Shown: positions 46,418 to 54,651, counted from the first letter of the stretch. The stretch: DNA of 64,000 bases from JAJFIE01 sp964344255 (GCA_964344255.1 CAYFMQ010000011.1:1-64000), one strand, 5' to 3'. A program made the numbers and translations. The notes: generated by a model from the letters alone, not told the origin.

Positions 46418-46828
46418 ATGTCCCGTCCTTATAGCCACATTATAGACCGTATCCGGAGCGCTGGCTTGCGTCCGACTCGTCAACGTCTCGCCCTGGCGAA
46501 GCTTTTGTTTGATAACGGTAACCGTCATGTTACGGCTGAAATTCTTCATAATGAATCGCTGAACAACGGTATCAGCGTTTCCCTGGCGACGGTTTACAAC
46601 ACCCTCAATCAGTTTACCGATGCCGGGCTGTTGCGCGAGATCATAGTTGATGGCGACAGGTCCTATTTTGATACCAACGTCAGCCAGCATCATCACTTCT
46701 ATCACACGGAATCCGGGGACCTGGAAGATATCGATGTTGAAGAGGTCGTGATGAAGCAACTGCCCGATGCACCAGAGGGCATGGCGATTGACCGCGTTGA
46801 TGTTGTCGTAAGGGTATCTCCAAAATAA
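46418..46828 (+). CDS. irr: Iron response regulator Irr (Fur superfamily)
   Basis: 136 residues. Winged-helix parts are RIRSAGLRPTRQRLALAKLL and ISVSLATVYNTLNQFTDAGLL. The His-rich VSQHHHFYHTESGDLEDID region is typical of Irr, which binds heme there in rhizobia. In those bacteria Irr represses or activates iron genes at ICE boxes and is destroyed or inactivated when heme and iron are plentiful. A likely ICE box sits 28 bp downstream of its own stop, in front of the rubrerythrin operon. This is the second Fur-superfamily gene in the window. Confidence 0.93.
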   Translation: MSRPYSHIIDRIRSAGLRPTRQRLALAKLLFDNGNRHVTAEILHNESLNNGISVSLATVYNTLNQFTDAGLLREIIVDGDRSYFDTNVSQHHHFYHTESGDLEDIDVEEVVMKQLPDAPEGMAIDRVDVVVRVSPK

Positions 46829-46855
46829 TAATATAATCAATGAGTTATAATATTA

Positions 46856-46872
46856 TTTAGAATATTTATAAA
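46856..46872. promoter_or_regulatory. ICE-like Irr box before the rubrerythrin operon
   Basis: TTTAGAA-TAT-TTATAAA differs at one base from TTTAGAA-N3-TTCTAAA, the Irr box as I recall it. It ends five bp before the TTGACA -35 of the promoter at 46877. The whole stretch is very AT-rich, so chance matches are likelier than average; irr directly upstream raises the odds. Confidence 0.45.
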
Positions 46873-46876
46873 TTTC

Positions 46877-46905
46877 TTGACATGCCAGTATCATATCGTC
46901 ATAGT
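46877..46905 (+). promoter_or_regulatory. Strong promoter for the rubrerythrin operon
   Basis: TTGACA (46877-46882), a 17-bp spacer and CATAGT (46900-46905) lie 95 bp before the rubrerythrin ATG. The -35 is perfect. It is the best-formed promoter near this operon. Confidence 0.5.
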
Positions 46906-47000
46906 GTTTCGACAGATACGGACATAGACCATCCGGCGCAATGCCCGGGTGGAAACGTGCATACTCAACCATAACCACTTCAACCCATAGGGAGAGACAG

Positions 47001-47420
47001 ATGAGTCTTAAAGACACCAAAACCGAAGAAAACCTGAAAGCTGCATTCGCCGGCGAATCCCAGGCCAACCGCCGCTACCTGTACTTCGCGCAGAAAGCCG
47101 ATATCGAAGGTTACAACGATGTCGCCGCTGTTTTCCGCTCCACTGCAGAAGGCGAAACCGGTCACGCTCACGGCCATCTCGAGTTTCTTGAAGAAACCGG
47201 CGATCCGGCTACCGGCCTTGCCATCGGTGGCACGTCCGACAACCTGAAAGCGGCCGTTGCTGGCGAAACCCACGAATATACCGACATGTATCCCGGCATG
47301 GCGAAGACCGCCCGCGAAGAAGGTTTCGATGAAATCGCCGACTGGTTTGAAACGCTTGCGAAGGCTGAGAAGTCTCACGCCGGCCGTTTCCAGAAGGCGC
47401 TCGACAGCCTGGACTCTTAA
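47001..47420 (+). CDS. Rubrerythrin, single-domain (no rubredoxin tail)
   Basis: 139 residues from the ATG at 47001, supported by AGGGAGAG; the open frame upstream is not coding. It is a ferritin-like four-helix bundle with Glu-x-x-His metal motifs (NLKAAFAGESQANRRYLYFA, EGETGHAHGHLEFL, AGETHEYTDMYPGM, AKAEKSHAGRF). The C-terminal rubredoxin domain of classical rubrerythrin is missing, so a separate electron donor would be needed. It likely reduces peroxide. It is followed by an Fe-S protein gene and DUF3501, a trio seen in other Proteobacteria, and sits under an Irr-type box. Confidence 0.92.
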   Translation: MSLKDTKTEENLKAAFAGESQANRRYLYFAQKADIEGYNDVAAVFRSTAEGETGHAHGHLEFLEETGDPATGLAIGGTSDNLKAAVAGETHEYTDMYPGMAKTAREEGFDEIADWFETLAKAEKSHAGRFQKALDSLDS

Positions 47421-47445
47421 GGCCCGTCGTCTTTGTTCAGGGAGA

Positions 47446-47468
47446 GGGGGGCTGCATGGCCCCCTTTT
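47446..47468 (+). terminator. Terminator after rubrerythrin
   Basis: GGGGGC (47447-47452) pairs with GCCCCC (47459-47464) around TGCATG, and TTTT follows. It lies about 25 bp after the rubrerythrin stop and 50 bp before the Fe-S gene, so it would set rubrerythrin above its downstream genes. Confidence 0.6.
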
Positions 47469-47517
47469 CTCTTAATCAGGCATTACTTCGATACCGCTAG
47501 GCTCAGGGAAGAATATC

Positions 47518-48858
47518 ATGTCAAGAGAAGGCAGCCTCGATGCACCCATCCGTCATCCGATTCCATGGCATGACGAGGATTTTTACAATGAGGAAAAGCT
47601 CGACGAGGAGCTGAGGCGGGTTTTTGATATCTGCCATGGCTGCCGCCGCTGTTTTAACCTGTGCGATAGCTTCCCGCTTCTGTTCGACTTGATCGACGAG
47701 TCTGAATCGGGAGAGTTGGATACGGTCAAGAGCGCTGACTTCAAGCCCGTCATCGATGCTTGCACGCTCTGTGATATGTGTTTTCTGACGAAGTGCCCCT
47801 ACGTTCCACCCCACGAATTCGACCTTGATTTCCCCCACCTTATGCTGCGCGCACGCGCCATCGAGCATAAAAAACAAGGGACGGGATTTTTCGACAAGCA
47901 GATTACGGAAACGGACCGTAACGGCAAGCTGGGCTGCTCCATGTCCGGCCTGACGAACTGGGCCAGTAAATGCGGCAACGGCCTGACCCGCCCCGTGATG
48001 GAATCCGTTGCCGGAATTCATCGCGATGCGCACCTGCCGGAGTATTCGGCGAAAACGCTGCTGGATCAGGCGAAGTCGACACCTGTCAGCATTAATACGG
48101 AAGCGCCGGCACATGGCAGGAAGGCCGTGATCTACGCGACCTGTTTTTCAAATTTCAACGCGCCCGCCATCGGCATGGCCGCCAAGCGCGTGCTTGCCCA
48201 GAACGGCGTCGATGCGGAAATCAACTATCCCGGCTGTTGCGGCATGCCGCAGCTTGAGCACGGCGACATCGCCCGCGTCGCCGAGCACGCCCGCACGGTC
48301 GCCAAGGCCTACAAACCCTGGATTGAAAAGGGCTACGAGGTCATTTCCCTGGTGCCTTCGTGCACGTTGATGATGAAGTTCGAGTGGCCCCTGATCGTCC
48401 CCGACGACGAGGACATTGCGGCGCTTTCCAAGGCGACGTCCGATATCAGTGAATACGTTGTCGACATCGCCAAAAACGAAGGTCTGGCGGATGGAATGAA
48501 ACCGCTGGATGGCGGCGTGACGGTTCATATCGCCTGTCATGCCCGGGCCCAGAACATGGGACAGAAGGCGGCCGACATGCTCCGACTGATCCCGGATGCG
48601 GAGATTAACGTGATTGAGCGGTGCTCGGGTCACGGCGGTTCCTGGGGGATCAAAAAGGAGAACTTTGAAACAGGCATCAAGGTTGGCAAGCCCGTCGCCC
48701 GGCAGGCCGCCAAGAATGCCAACCGTTATATCGTTTCGGAATGCCCGCTCGCCCGTGACCACATCCTGCAGGGGATGGACAGGCTGGACGGTGAAAAATC
48801 GACGCCGTCAGAGGATAAGCATCCCATAGAGTTGCTGGCGGCCGCTTACGGTCTTTGA
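47518..48858 (+). CDS. GlpC/HdrB-like Fe-S oxidoreductase
   Basis: 446 residues. Two ferredoxin-type clusters are near the N-terminus (CHGCRRCFNLCDSFP and CTLCDMCFLTKCPYVPP). Two CCG-like domains follow, with the cysteine pairs NYPGCCGMPQ and ERCSGHGGSWG. This layout resembles the electron-transfer subunits of heterodisulfide reductase and GlpC. It probably relays electrons, perhaps to rubrerythrin, but the donor is unknown. The third gene is DUF3501, which starts 30 bp after this stop. All eight ferredoxin-type cysteines are present. Confidence 0.88.
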   Translation: MSREGSLDAPIRHPIPWHDEDFYNEEKLDEELRRVFDICHGCRRCFNLCDSFPLLFDLIDESESGELDTVKSADFKPVIDACTLCDMCFLTKCPYVPPHEFDLDFPHLMLRARAIEHKKQGTGFFDKQITETDRNGKLGCSMSGLTNWASKCGNGLTRPVMESVAGIHRDAHLPEYSAKTLLDQAKSTPVSINTEAPAHGRKAVIYATCFSNFNAPAIGMAAKRVLAQNGVDAEINYPGCCGMPQLEHGDIARVAEHARTVAKAYKPWIEKGYEVISLVPSCTLMMKFEWPLIVPDDEDIAALSKATSDISEYVVDIAKNEGLADGMKPLDGGVTVHIACHARAQNMGQKAADMLRLIPDAEINVIERCSGHGGSWGIKKENFETGIKVGKPVARQAAKNANRYIVSECPLARDHILQGMDRLDGEKSTPSEDKHPIELLAAAYGL

Positions 48859-48888
48859 CTTATAGAACGGATTACTTACGAAAAAGCC

Positions 48889-49473
48889 ATGAAAACAGAA
48901 ATTACCCGCGATGACCTCATGCCCATGTCGGACTATGTAAATGTTCGCCTGGAGCGGCGTAAGCGCATGAGCGAGATCAAGAAGCACCGCCGGGTTCATG
49001 TCGGCCCGGATGCGACATTCTATTTTGAATGCTACGAGACCATGTGGCACCAGATCCACGAGATGCTCTACATCGAACGGGGTGGTGACGAACAGGTCGA
49101 GGACGAGCTTTCCGCCTATAACCCGCTGGTGCCGAATGGCCGCGAACTGGTTGCGACGTTGATGTTCGAAATCGACGACCCTGTCCGCCGGGCGAAGTTT
49201 CTCGACGGGCTCGGCGGGGTCGAGGAAACCATCACAATCAGCGTAGGCGGCGAAACCATTACAGGCGTTCCCGAGACGGATGTCGACAGGACGACGGCGG
49301 ACGGTAAGGCCTCGTCGATCCAGTTTATCCACTTCCCCTTTACCGATGAGCAAGTCGCCGCATTTCGTCAGCCGTCTGCCCAGGTCACCCTGGGCATCGG
49401 ACACCCGAAATACGGTCACATCGCAATCCTGCCGGAAGACGTCCGCGAAGCGCTGTCCGGAGATTTTGCTTAA
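48889..49473 (+). CDS. DUF3501 family protein
   Basis: 194 residues, no signal or membrane segment. The EITRDDLMPMSDYVNVRLER start and the FECYETMWHQIHEMLYIERGG and VTLGIGHPKYGHIAIL segments match my memory of DUF3501. Members are nearly always found beside rubrerythrin and Fe-S proteins, as here. No catalytic motif is evident to me. It ends the rubrerythrin run, and a convergent gene follows. Confidence 0.82.
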   Translation: MKTEITRDDLMPMSDYVNVRLERRKRMSEIKKHRRVHVGPDATFYFECYETMWHQIHEMLYIERGGDEQVEDELSAYNPLVPNGRELVATLMFEIDDPVRRAKFLDGLGGVEETITISVGGETITGVPETDVDRTTADGKASSIQFIHFPFTDEQVAAFRQPSAQVTLGIGHPKYGHIAILPEDVREALSGDFA

Positions 49474-49516
49474 AGGTGCTTAGCGGATGTTCGGGGTTCC
49501 TTTGACTTAAATAGCC

Positions 49517-50035
49517 TTAGTCAAAGACCTCGTTCTTATAGGCGCCCCAGAAATCGACATGGCGCAGCCAGCCCTCTAAGCCGGCGGCCTCAATCCGGCA
49601 CCAGCCGTTCCCTTTTGGGCAATCAATCAGCCGTCCGATGACGCCGGGTTCGATCTTTGCCTTGGTCTGGCTCTTGGCGTCGTCCTCTGCACGCAAGGAC
49701 CGGACGTCACCGGTTATCAGCACGGTTCGTTTACCGCTTAGCATGCTCTGGTGAACCCAGCCCTGGGTACCCTCCCAGTCCCGGACCTTCCGCCAGGTCT
49801 CGAATTCAGCAATGATTTCAACGGGCAGGTCCTTGCGCGTGTATACCCATTCAACGGGATACTGGACGCCGGGGCCGGTCCGCATGTTGACCTCTTCGGC
49901 GCGCAGGCTGACAAACCGGGGGAGCGGCAAACCGGACGATCCTTGGGATGCGGCATAGGCCTTAAGGCCCGAGGCCGACAAAAAGACCAGGGTCAAAGCG
50001 ATCAAAAGCAAAGAGGGTGATAGGTGGCGTTTCAT
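49517..50035 (-). CDS. Exported SH3-domain protein
   Basis: 172 residues from the ATG at 50035; the longer frame to 50104 lacks a signal-like start. A clear signal peptide (HLSPSLLLIALTLVFLSASG, cut near AYA-AS) precedes two SH3-like folds: VNMRTGPGVQYPVEWVYTRK and the WVHQSMLSGKR / GWLRHVDFWGAY parts. Bacterial SH3b domains often bind peptidoglycan or act as envelope adaptors. I do not know its partner. It is followed on the opposite strand by DUF3501 and preceded by paired inverted repeats. Confidence 0.85.
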   Translation of the reverse strand: MKRHLSPSLLLIALTLVFLSASGLKAYAASQGSSGLPLPRFVSLRAEEVNMRTGPGVQYPVEWVYTRKDLPVEIIAEFETWRKVRDWEGTQGWVHQSMLSGKRTVLITGDVRSLRAEDDAKSQTKAKIEPGVIGRLIDCPKGNGWCRIEAAGLEGWLRHVDFWGAYKNEVFD

Positions 50036-50138
50036 GGTATTACTGGATAGATCGGATAGGTTAAAAAATAGCGAAAAACGCAGACAAGAAAAGTACCGAT
50101 ACAATAGGTGTTTAGAGCTTATACGCCATTGCGGCTAG

Positions 50139-50209
50139 TATGGCGGATTTGAAATCCCTATCATAATTGCGGGCTGACTCCTTGAGGAATTTCAAATCCC
50201 GGGGCCATA
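50139..50209. repeat. Extragenic inverted repeat B1
   Basis: TATGGC-GGATTTGAAAT (50139-50155) pairs with ATTTCAAATCCCGGGGCCATA (ends 50209), with four extra bases in the right arm. The arms are separated by about 32 bp. It lies in the 351-bp gap 50036-50386, which has no gene that I can support. Confidence 0.55.
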
Positions 50210-50225
50210 CCAGATTCGTTCATTT

Positions 50226-50301
50226 CTAGTGTCGGATCTGTATCAGAAATTCGTCCCGGAGTCTGAATTGAATGATGCGAATTTCTGATACACGACACTA
50301 G
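50226..50301. repeat. Extragenic inverted repeat B2
   Basis: CTAGTGTCG...GTATCAGAAATTCG (from 50226) pairs with CGAATTTCTGATAC..CGACACTAG (to 50301), with a 5-base versus 2-base bulge and a loop of about 24. It starts 16 bp after B1, and the gap ends 85 bp before the dehydrogenase start. The doublet layout mirrors the pair A1/A2 before ppa, though the arm sequences differ. Confidence 0.6.
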
Positions 50302-50386
50302 ACAATTCGCGGCGCACTTGCTATGGCGTGGGCAGGTATAAGGCGGATCACGCTTAAAAGCGCCGGATTGCCCCGGAGGAGAGTTC

Positions 50387-51373
50387 ATGCCCACCAAAAA
50401 ACCCCGCGTTGTCGTAACCCGGAAGCTGCCGGACGCCATCGAAACCAGGATGATGGAACTGTTCGATGTGCATTTGAACCTGGACGATACACCGATGAGC
50501 AAGGCCGACCTGATCGAGGCGGTCAAAACGGCTGATGTGCTCGTGCCGACCCTGACGGACCATATCGATGCAGGGCTGCTTGCCCAGGCGGGACCGGATC
50601 TCAAGCTGATCGCCAACTATGGCACAGGCGTGGACCATATCGATCTTGCCTCCGCCAGGCAGCGCAACATCACGATCACGAATACCCCCGATGTCCTGAC
50701 CGAGGACACGGCGGACATGACCATGGCCCTGATCCTTTCCGTGCCGCGCCGGCTGACGGAAGGCGAGCACGCCATGCATTCCGAACAGTGGAAGGGCTGG
50801 TCGCCGACCTGGATGCTGGGGCACCGGATTTATGGCAAGCGCCTGGGCATTATCGGCATGGGCAGGATCGGACAGGCCGTCGCCCGCCGCGCCAAGGGTT
50901 TCGGCCTTTCGATTCACTACCACAACCGCCGCCAGCTTCATGAAGATGTGGAAAACGAACTGGAGGCAACCTACTGGGAAAGCCTGGACCAGATGCTGGC
51001 GCGCATGGACATCATTTCCGTCAACTGCCCGCACACGCCGGCAACCTATCACCTCCTGTCCGCTCGCCGGCTTAAGCTGCTTCAGTCGCACGCCTACGTG
51101 GTTAACACGGCCCGCGGCGAGGTGATCGACGAAAACGCCCTGACCCGGATGCTGATCGCCGGCGAACTGGCGGGCGCAGGGCTGGACGTGTTCGAGCACG
51201 AACCGGCCGTCAACCCGAAGCTGTTGGAACTGACCAACGTTGTTCTGCTGCCGCACATGGGGTCGGCAACCGTCGAAGGACGTATCGACATGGGCGAGAA
51301 GGTCCTGATCAATATCAAGACCTTTGCCGACGGGCACAACCCGCCGGATAGGGTTATCGGCGATACTTTCTGA
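50387..51373 (+). CDS. D-2-hydroxyacid dehydrogenase (glyoxylate/hydroxypyruvate reductase-like)
   Basis: 328 residues. The NAD-binding motif is GIIGMGRIGQAVARRAKGFG, and the catalytic Arg, Glu and His appear as NTARGEVID, GLDVFEHEP and LLPHMGSAT. The spacing and GTGVDHIDLASA segment suit a glyoxylate or hydroxypyruvate reductase; the substrate is not fixed. The ATG at 50387 has GGAGGAG six bases upstream. It is alone, convergent with the dsrE-like gene by 14 bp. Confidence 0.9.
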   Translation: MPTKKPRVVVTRKLPDAIETRMMELFDVHLNLDDTPMSKADLIEAVKTADVLVPTLTDHIDAGLLAQAGPDLKLIANYGTGVDHIDLASARQRNITITNTPDVLTEDTADMTMALILSVPRRLTEGEHAMHSEQWKGWSPTWMLGHRIYGKRLGIIGMGRIGQAVARRAKGFGLSIHYHNRRQLHEDVENELEATYWESLDQMLARMDIISVNCPHTPATYHLLSARRLKLLQSHAYVVNTARGEVIDENALTRMLIAGELAGAGLDVFEHEPAVNPKLLELTNVVLLPHMGSATVEGRIDMGEKVLINIKTFADGHNPPDRVIGDTF

Positions 51374-51387
51374 CGGACCTGAAATAT

Positions 51388-51831
51388 CTAGATAAAAACG
51401 ACCGAGCCGTTCTTGCTGGTGTTGGACAGGAACGTAACCAGGCCTCCTGGCTCAACAGGGATGTCCTGACGCAGGCTCTCCGCTGACAGGTTCCGGGCCT
51501 TGAGACCCATCTCGCAAACCATGAATGTCACGCCCAGTTCGACGCATGCTGTCAGCAGGTCTTCAAACGCGCCGATTTTCTGCGACTTGAACTGATCGTC
51601 CATATCACGACCTGCGCCCTCCTGCTCGCTCAACGGCAGGTCCTGCCAGACAGGATGACCGTCATCGGCGGATAGCATCAGGGCTTTGCTTGCGTTCATG
51701 GTGAAGAACAGCGTAACCGGCATTTCCAGCGCCGCGGCGGAGGACGCCATGGCCAGCGCGTAGTGGACCTTGTCATAATGCCCGTCGTAAACGACGATGG
51801 ACAACCGTTCGATGCGATCATCCTGTGACAC
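51388..51831 (-). CDS. DsrE-family sulfur-transfer-like protein
   Basis: 147 residues of DsrE/DsrF-like fold: LSIVVYDGHYDKVHYALAMA, the GVTFMVCEMGLKARNLS region with one Cys, and a C-terminal LSNTSKNGSVVF end. DsrE-like proteins move sulfur or bind ligands; in Allochromatium the cysteine is the sulfur carrier. Here the Cys lies in FMVCEMGL, as in many related proteins. It overlaps the upstream E1-like gene by 14 bp, so both are likely co-translated. Function is inferred from fold and neighbours. Confidence 0.8.
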   Translation of the reverse strand: MSQDDRIERLSIVVYDGHYDKVHYALAMASSAAALEMPVTLFFTMNASKALMLSADDGHPVWQDLPLSEQEGAGRDMDDQFKSQKIGAFEDLLTACVELGVTFMVCEMGLKARNLSAESLRQDIPVEPGGLVTFLSNTSKNGSVVFI

Positions 51832-52651
51832 AGGCTGCTCCCGCTTGGCCGTGATGAATGGATAAATCGGTTATGGTGGGCTCATCACCGCAAAGGGGAC
51901 AGCCGGGGTCAGCCTTGACCCCGATCCGGCGGAACTCGGTCGTCAAGCCTTCGTACATCAACAGCGTGCCGGAAAGGCTGTCGCCGACTCCCAGCAGTTC
52001 CTTAACGACCTCTGTTGCCTGTAAAGACCCCATAACGCCGCACAGCGCACCCAGGACACCGGCTTCGGCACAGGAGGGAATCTGGCCCGGCGGTGGGGGC
52101 TCGCGGAATATGCAGCGATAGCAGGGACCGTGCCCTCCTTCATCATCCCTAATATGGGCCTTGTAGGTTGAAAGCTGGCCGCCGAAGCGAAGGATCGCGG
52201 CGGAAACCAGCGGTCTGGCGCCCAGGTAACAGGCGTCGTTGATCAGAAAACGAGCTTCGAAATTATCCGTGCCATCCGCAACGATATCATATTGTTCGAT
52301 CAGGCCCATGATGTTGTCGGGATCGAGCCGGGCTTCGTGCGTTTCAAGGGTTATATCCGGATTGACCGCGGCAATGGCGGCCCGGGCGCTTTCAACCTTT
52401 GCGGTGCCGATGCGGTCCGTCGTGTGCAGGATCTGGCGCTGCAAGTTGGACAGATCGACTTCATCCGGATCGATGACGCCGATCCGGCCCACGCCGGCGG
52501 CGGCCAGGTAGAGCAATACCGGGGAACCAAGCCCGCCCGCGCCGACGACCAGGACGCTGCTGTCCAGTAATCTGGCTTGTCCTTCACCGCCGATTTCAGG
52601 CAACAGGATATGCCGCGCATAGCGCTGAATCTGGTTTTCAGAAAAGTCCAT
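51818..52651 (-). CDS. MoeB/ThiF-type E1-like adenylating enzyme
   Basis: 277 residues. The N-terminus has QIQRYARHILLPEIGGEGQ and the nucleotide motif VVGAGGLGSPVLLYLAAAG. The adenylation residues appear as NLQRQILH and TDNFEARFLIND. Zinc cysteines are CYRC and CPLCGD. E1-like enzymes adenylate the C-terminus of a small sulfur carrier (MoaD, ThiS or CysO). It lacks the rhodanese domain of MoeZ and has no carrier gene beside it. It lies 20 bp after cysK and overlaps the DsrE-like gene, hinting at a sulfur role. Confidence 0.92.
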   Translation of the reverse strand: MDFSENQIQRYARHILLPEIGGEGQARLLDSSVLVVGAGGLGSPVLLYLAAAGVGRIGVIDPDEVDLSNLQRQILHTTDRIGTAKVESARAAIAAVNPDITLETHEARLDPDNIMGLIEQYDIVADGTDNFEARFLINDACYLGARPLVSAAILRFGGQLSTYKAHIRDDEGGHGPCYRCIFREPPPPGQIPSCAEAGVLGALCGVMGSLQATEVVKELLGVGDSLSGTLLMYEGLTTEFRRIGVKADPGCPLCGDEPTITDLSIHHGQAGAACVTG

Positions 52652-52671
52652 TACGTATTCCTGTTACGGGC

Positions 52672-53637
52672 TTAGTCGAGCCCAAGTCCCTCAAACAAGG
52701 CGGTAGACAAGTACCGCTCGGCGAAAGAGGGAAGAATGACAACGATATTCTTGCCTTCCATACCTTCCCGTTCACCGACCTCAATGGCCGCGGCGAGGGC
52801 AGCGCCGGAAGAGATACCACAGGGCAGGCCTTCCAGTTTCGCAACCTTCCTGGACATGGTCATGGCCGTTTCGTTGCCGATCTTCAGAACCTCATCGATC
52901 AAGTCGGTGTTCAAGATGCCGGGAATGAACCCGGCGCCGATGCCCTGGATCTTGTGCGGACCAGGCATGCCGCCTGAGAGCACGGGGCTGTCTTCCGGCT
53001 CAACGGCGACGACATGAAAATCAGGGTTTCTTTCCTTGATGACTTCCGAAACGCCGGTCAGGGTGCCGCCGGTTCCGACGCCACTGATTAACACGTCGGC
53101 CTTGCCATCCGTGTCCTGCCAGATTTCCTCGGCAGTGGTAATCCGGTGTATTTCCGGATTGGCCGGGTTCTCGAACTGCTGCAGAAGAATGGCGTTCGGA
53201 TTTTCATCGACGATTTCTTTCGCACGCTCAATGGTGCCGGCCATACCCTTGGTTGCAGGGGTCAGCTCCAGTTCGGCGCCCAGAAATACCAGCATCTTGC
53301 GCCGCTCGACAGACATGCTTTCGGGCATTGTCAGGATCAGCCGCAACCCTTGAGCCGCGCAGACGAAGGCAAGAGCGATGCCGGTGTTACCGGAAGTCGG
53401 CTCCACGAGGATGGCGTCCTCCTTGATCTGGCCGGACTGCTTCGCCGCGTCGATCATAGCGAAACCAATACGGTCCTTAACGGAAGCGAGAGGGTTAAAA
53501 AATTCGCACTTTCCCAGCAGGTTCGCCCTGCAGCCGGTATCTTCCGCCAGGCGGTCAAGACGAACCAGCGGCGTGCCGCCAATGGTATCGAGAATGGAAT
53601 CGTATATTTTACCGCGAGGGGAAGCTGGGGTGGTCAT
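52672..53637 (-). CDS. cysK: Cysteine synthase (O-acetylserine sulfhydrylase)
   Basis: 321 residues. The PLP lysine lies near residue 54 in NPLASVKDRIGF, the substrate loop is PTSGNTGIALAF, and the phosphate-binding GVGTGGTLTG is in place. It makes cysteine from O-acetylserine and sulfide. An AGGAGA site precedes the ATG at 53637. The Rrf2 gene ends 54 bp upstream on the same strand, and the E1-like gene begins 20 bp downstream. CysE is not nearby. Confidence 0.95.
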   Translation of the reverse strand: MTTPASPRGKIYDSILDTIGGTPLVRLDRLAEDTGCRANLLGKCEFFNPLASVKDRIGFAMIDAAKQSGQIKEDAILVEPTSGNTGIALAFVCAAQGLRLILTMPESMSVERRKMLVFLGAELELTPATKGMAGTIERAKEIVDENPNAILLQQFENPANPEIHRITTAEEIWQDTDGKADVLISGVGTGGTLTGVSEVIKERNPDFHVVAVEPEDSPVLSGGMPGPHKIQGIGAGFIPGILNTDLIDEVLKIGNETAMTMSRKVAKLEGLPCGISSGAALAAAIEVGEREGMEGKNIVVILPSFAERYLSTALFEGLGLD

Positions 53638-53691
53638 ATAGGTGTTCTCCTGGGCTGGTGGCTGCTTTCAGTTGCATCCGCTCAATATAAG

Positions 53692-54147
53692 CTAAATCGT
53701 GAAATCGAGGTTCTGGCGACCTTCGCTGACGATGTTCTCGCTAACAGCACGGTTGCACAGATCGTCAATGGTCGTTTTGTTGAGGTGCTCCATCATGCCG
53801 TCCTGAATTTCGTTCAACAGGGGGCGGACGATCTGTTTCCCCAACTGGGATTCACAGACATCGGCCTCCTTCTGTTCGGCGCGTTCCATTTCGCGGACAA
53901 CACTGACAATATCGCCGACAGATATACGCCGCCGTTCCCTGGCGAGTCTGTAACCGCCTCGCGGGCCCCGCACCCCGATCAGGATGTCATTCCTGACAAG
54001 GTGTTGTAGAGCCTGTTCCAGATAACGTTTCGGGATGCCCTGACGCCGGGTGATTTCCTGGCTTTGAACAGGGGCGCTCCCGGCATGATAGGCAATATCA
54101 AGAACGGCCTCGATGGCATACAGCATTTTTTTAGATAGTCTGAACAA
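53692..54147 (-). CDS. Rrf2-family transcriptional regulator
   Basis: 151 residues. The winged helix is MFRLSKKMLYAIEAVLDIAY and IPKRYLEQALQHLVRNDIL, followed by GVRGPRGGYRLARERRRI, the wing. IscR carries three Cys near 92-104 for an Fe-S cluster; here only one Cys lies in that region (ADVCESQLGK), so cluster binding is doubtful. The same domain layout is found in CymR, which controls cysteine genes by pairing with CysK. Its position directly before cysK supports such a role. Confidence is high for the family, moderate for the target. Confidence 0.92.
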   Translation of the reverse strand: MFRLSKKMLYAIEAVLDIAYHAGSAPVQSQEITRRQGIPKRYLEQALQHLVRNDILIGVRGPRGGYRLARERRRISVGDIVSVVREMERAEQKEADVCESQLGKQIVRPLLNEIQDGMMEHLNKTTIDDLCNRAVSENIVSEGRQNLDFTI

Positions 54148-54195
54148 GTTGTAACTCCGTAATTCCTGTTCCTGATCTGTATGAATGATCTTAAA

Positions 54196-54651
54196 TTATC
54201 CTTGGGTTCCGGTGGACCCGAATCCGCCTGTGCCCCTGTCGCTTTCGTCGAGCATGGCGACCTCCTGCCATTCAAGCGTGTTGACCGGGGCAAGGATCAA
54301 CTGGGCGATTCGCATCCCACGGTCGATTATGAAGTCGCTCTTTCCGTGATTGATAAGGATCACGCCCACTTCCCCGCGATAGTCCGCATCAATGGTGCCG
54401 GGGCTGTTCAGGACCGTAACGCCATGCTTGGCGGCGAGCCCTGAACGAGGGCGGACCTGCGCTTCATAGCCCCGGGGCAGGGCAATGGCGATGCCGGTGG
54501 GGATGACCTGGAAGGAACCCGGTGGCAGATTGACCGGACCATCGACGGCCGCCAGCAGATCCATTCCCGCCGCATCCATGGTTGCATAAGACGGCAGCGC
54601 AAGATCGGCGCCTGATTGAAGGCGTTGTACGGGAACGGAAACAGTACTCAT
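54196..54651 (-). CDS. dut: Deoxyuridine 5'-triphosphate nucleotidohydrolase
   Basis: 151 residues, a trimeric-type dUTPase. Motifs: DAAGMDLLA (motif 1), PRSGLAAKHGV (motif 2), NSPGTIDADYRGEVGV (motif 3), RIAQLIL (motif 4) and GTGGFGSTG (motif 5). It keeps dUTP out of DNA and supplies dUMP for thymidylate. The start overlaps the coaBC stop (ATGA at 54648-54651), the classic coaBC-dut pair. Complete motifs. Confidence 0.96.
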   Translation of the reverse strand: MSTVSVPVQRLQSGADLALPSYATMDAAGMDLLAAVDGPVNLPPGSFQVIPTGIAIALPRGYEAQVRPRSGLAAKHGVTVLNSPGTIDADYRGEVGVILINHGKSDFIIDRGMRIAQLILAPVNTLEWQEVAMLDESDRGTGGFGSTGTQG

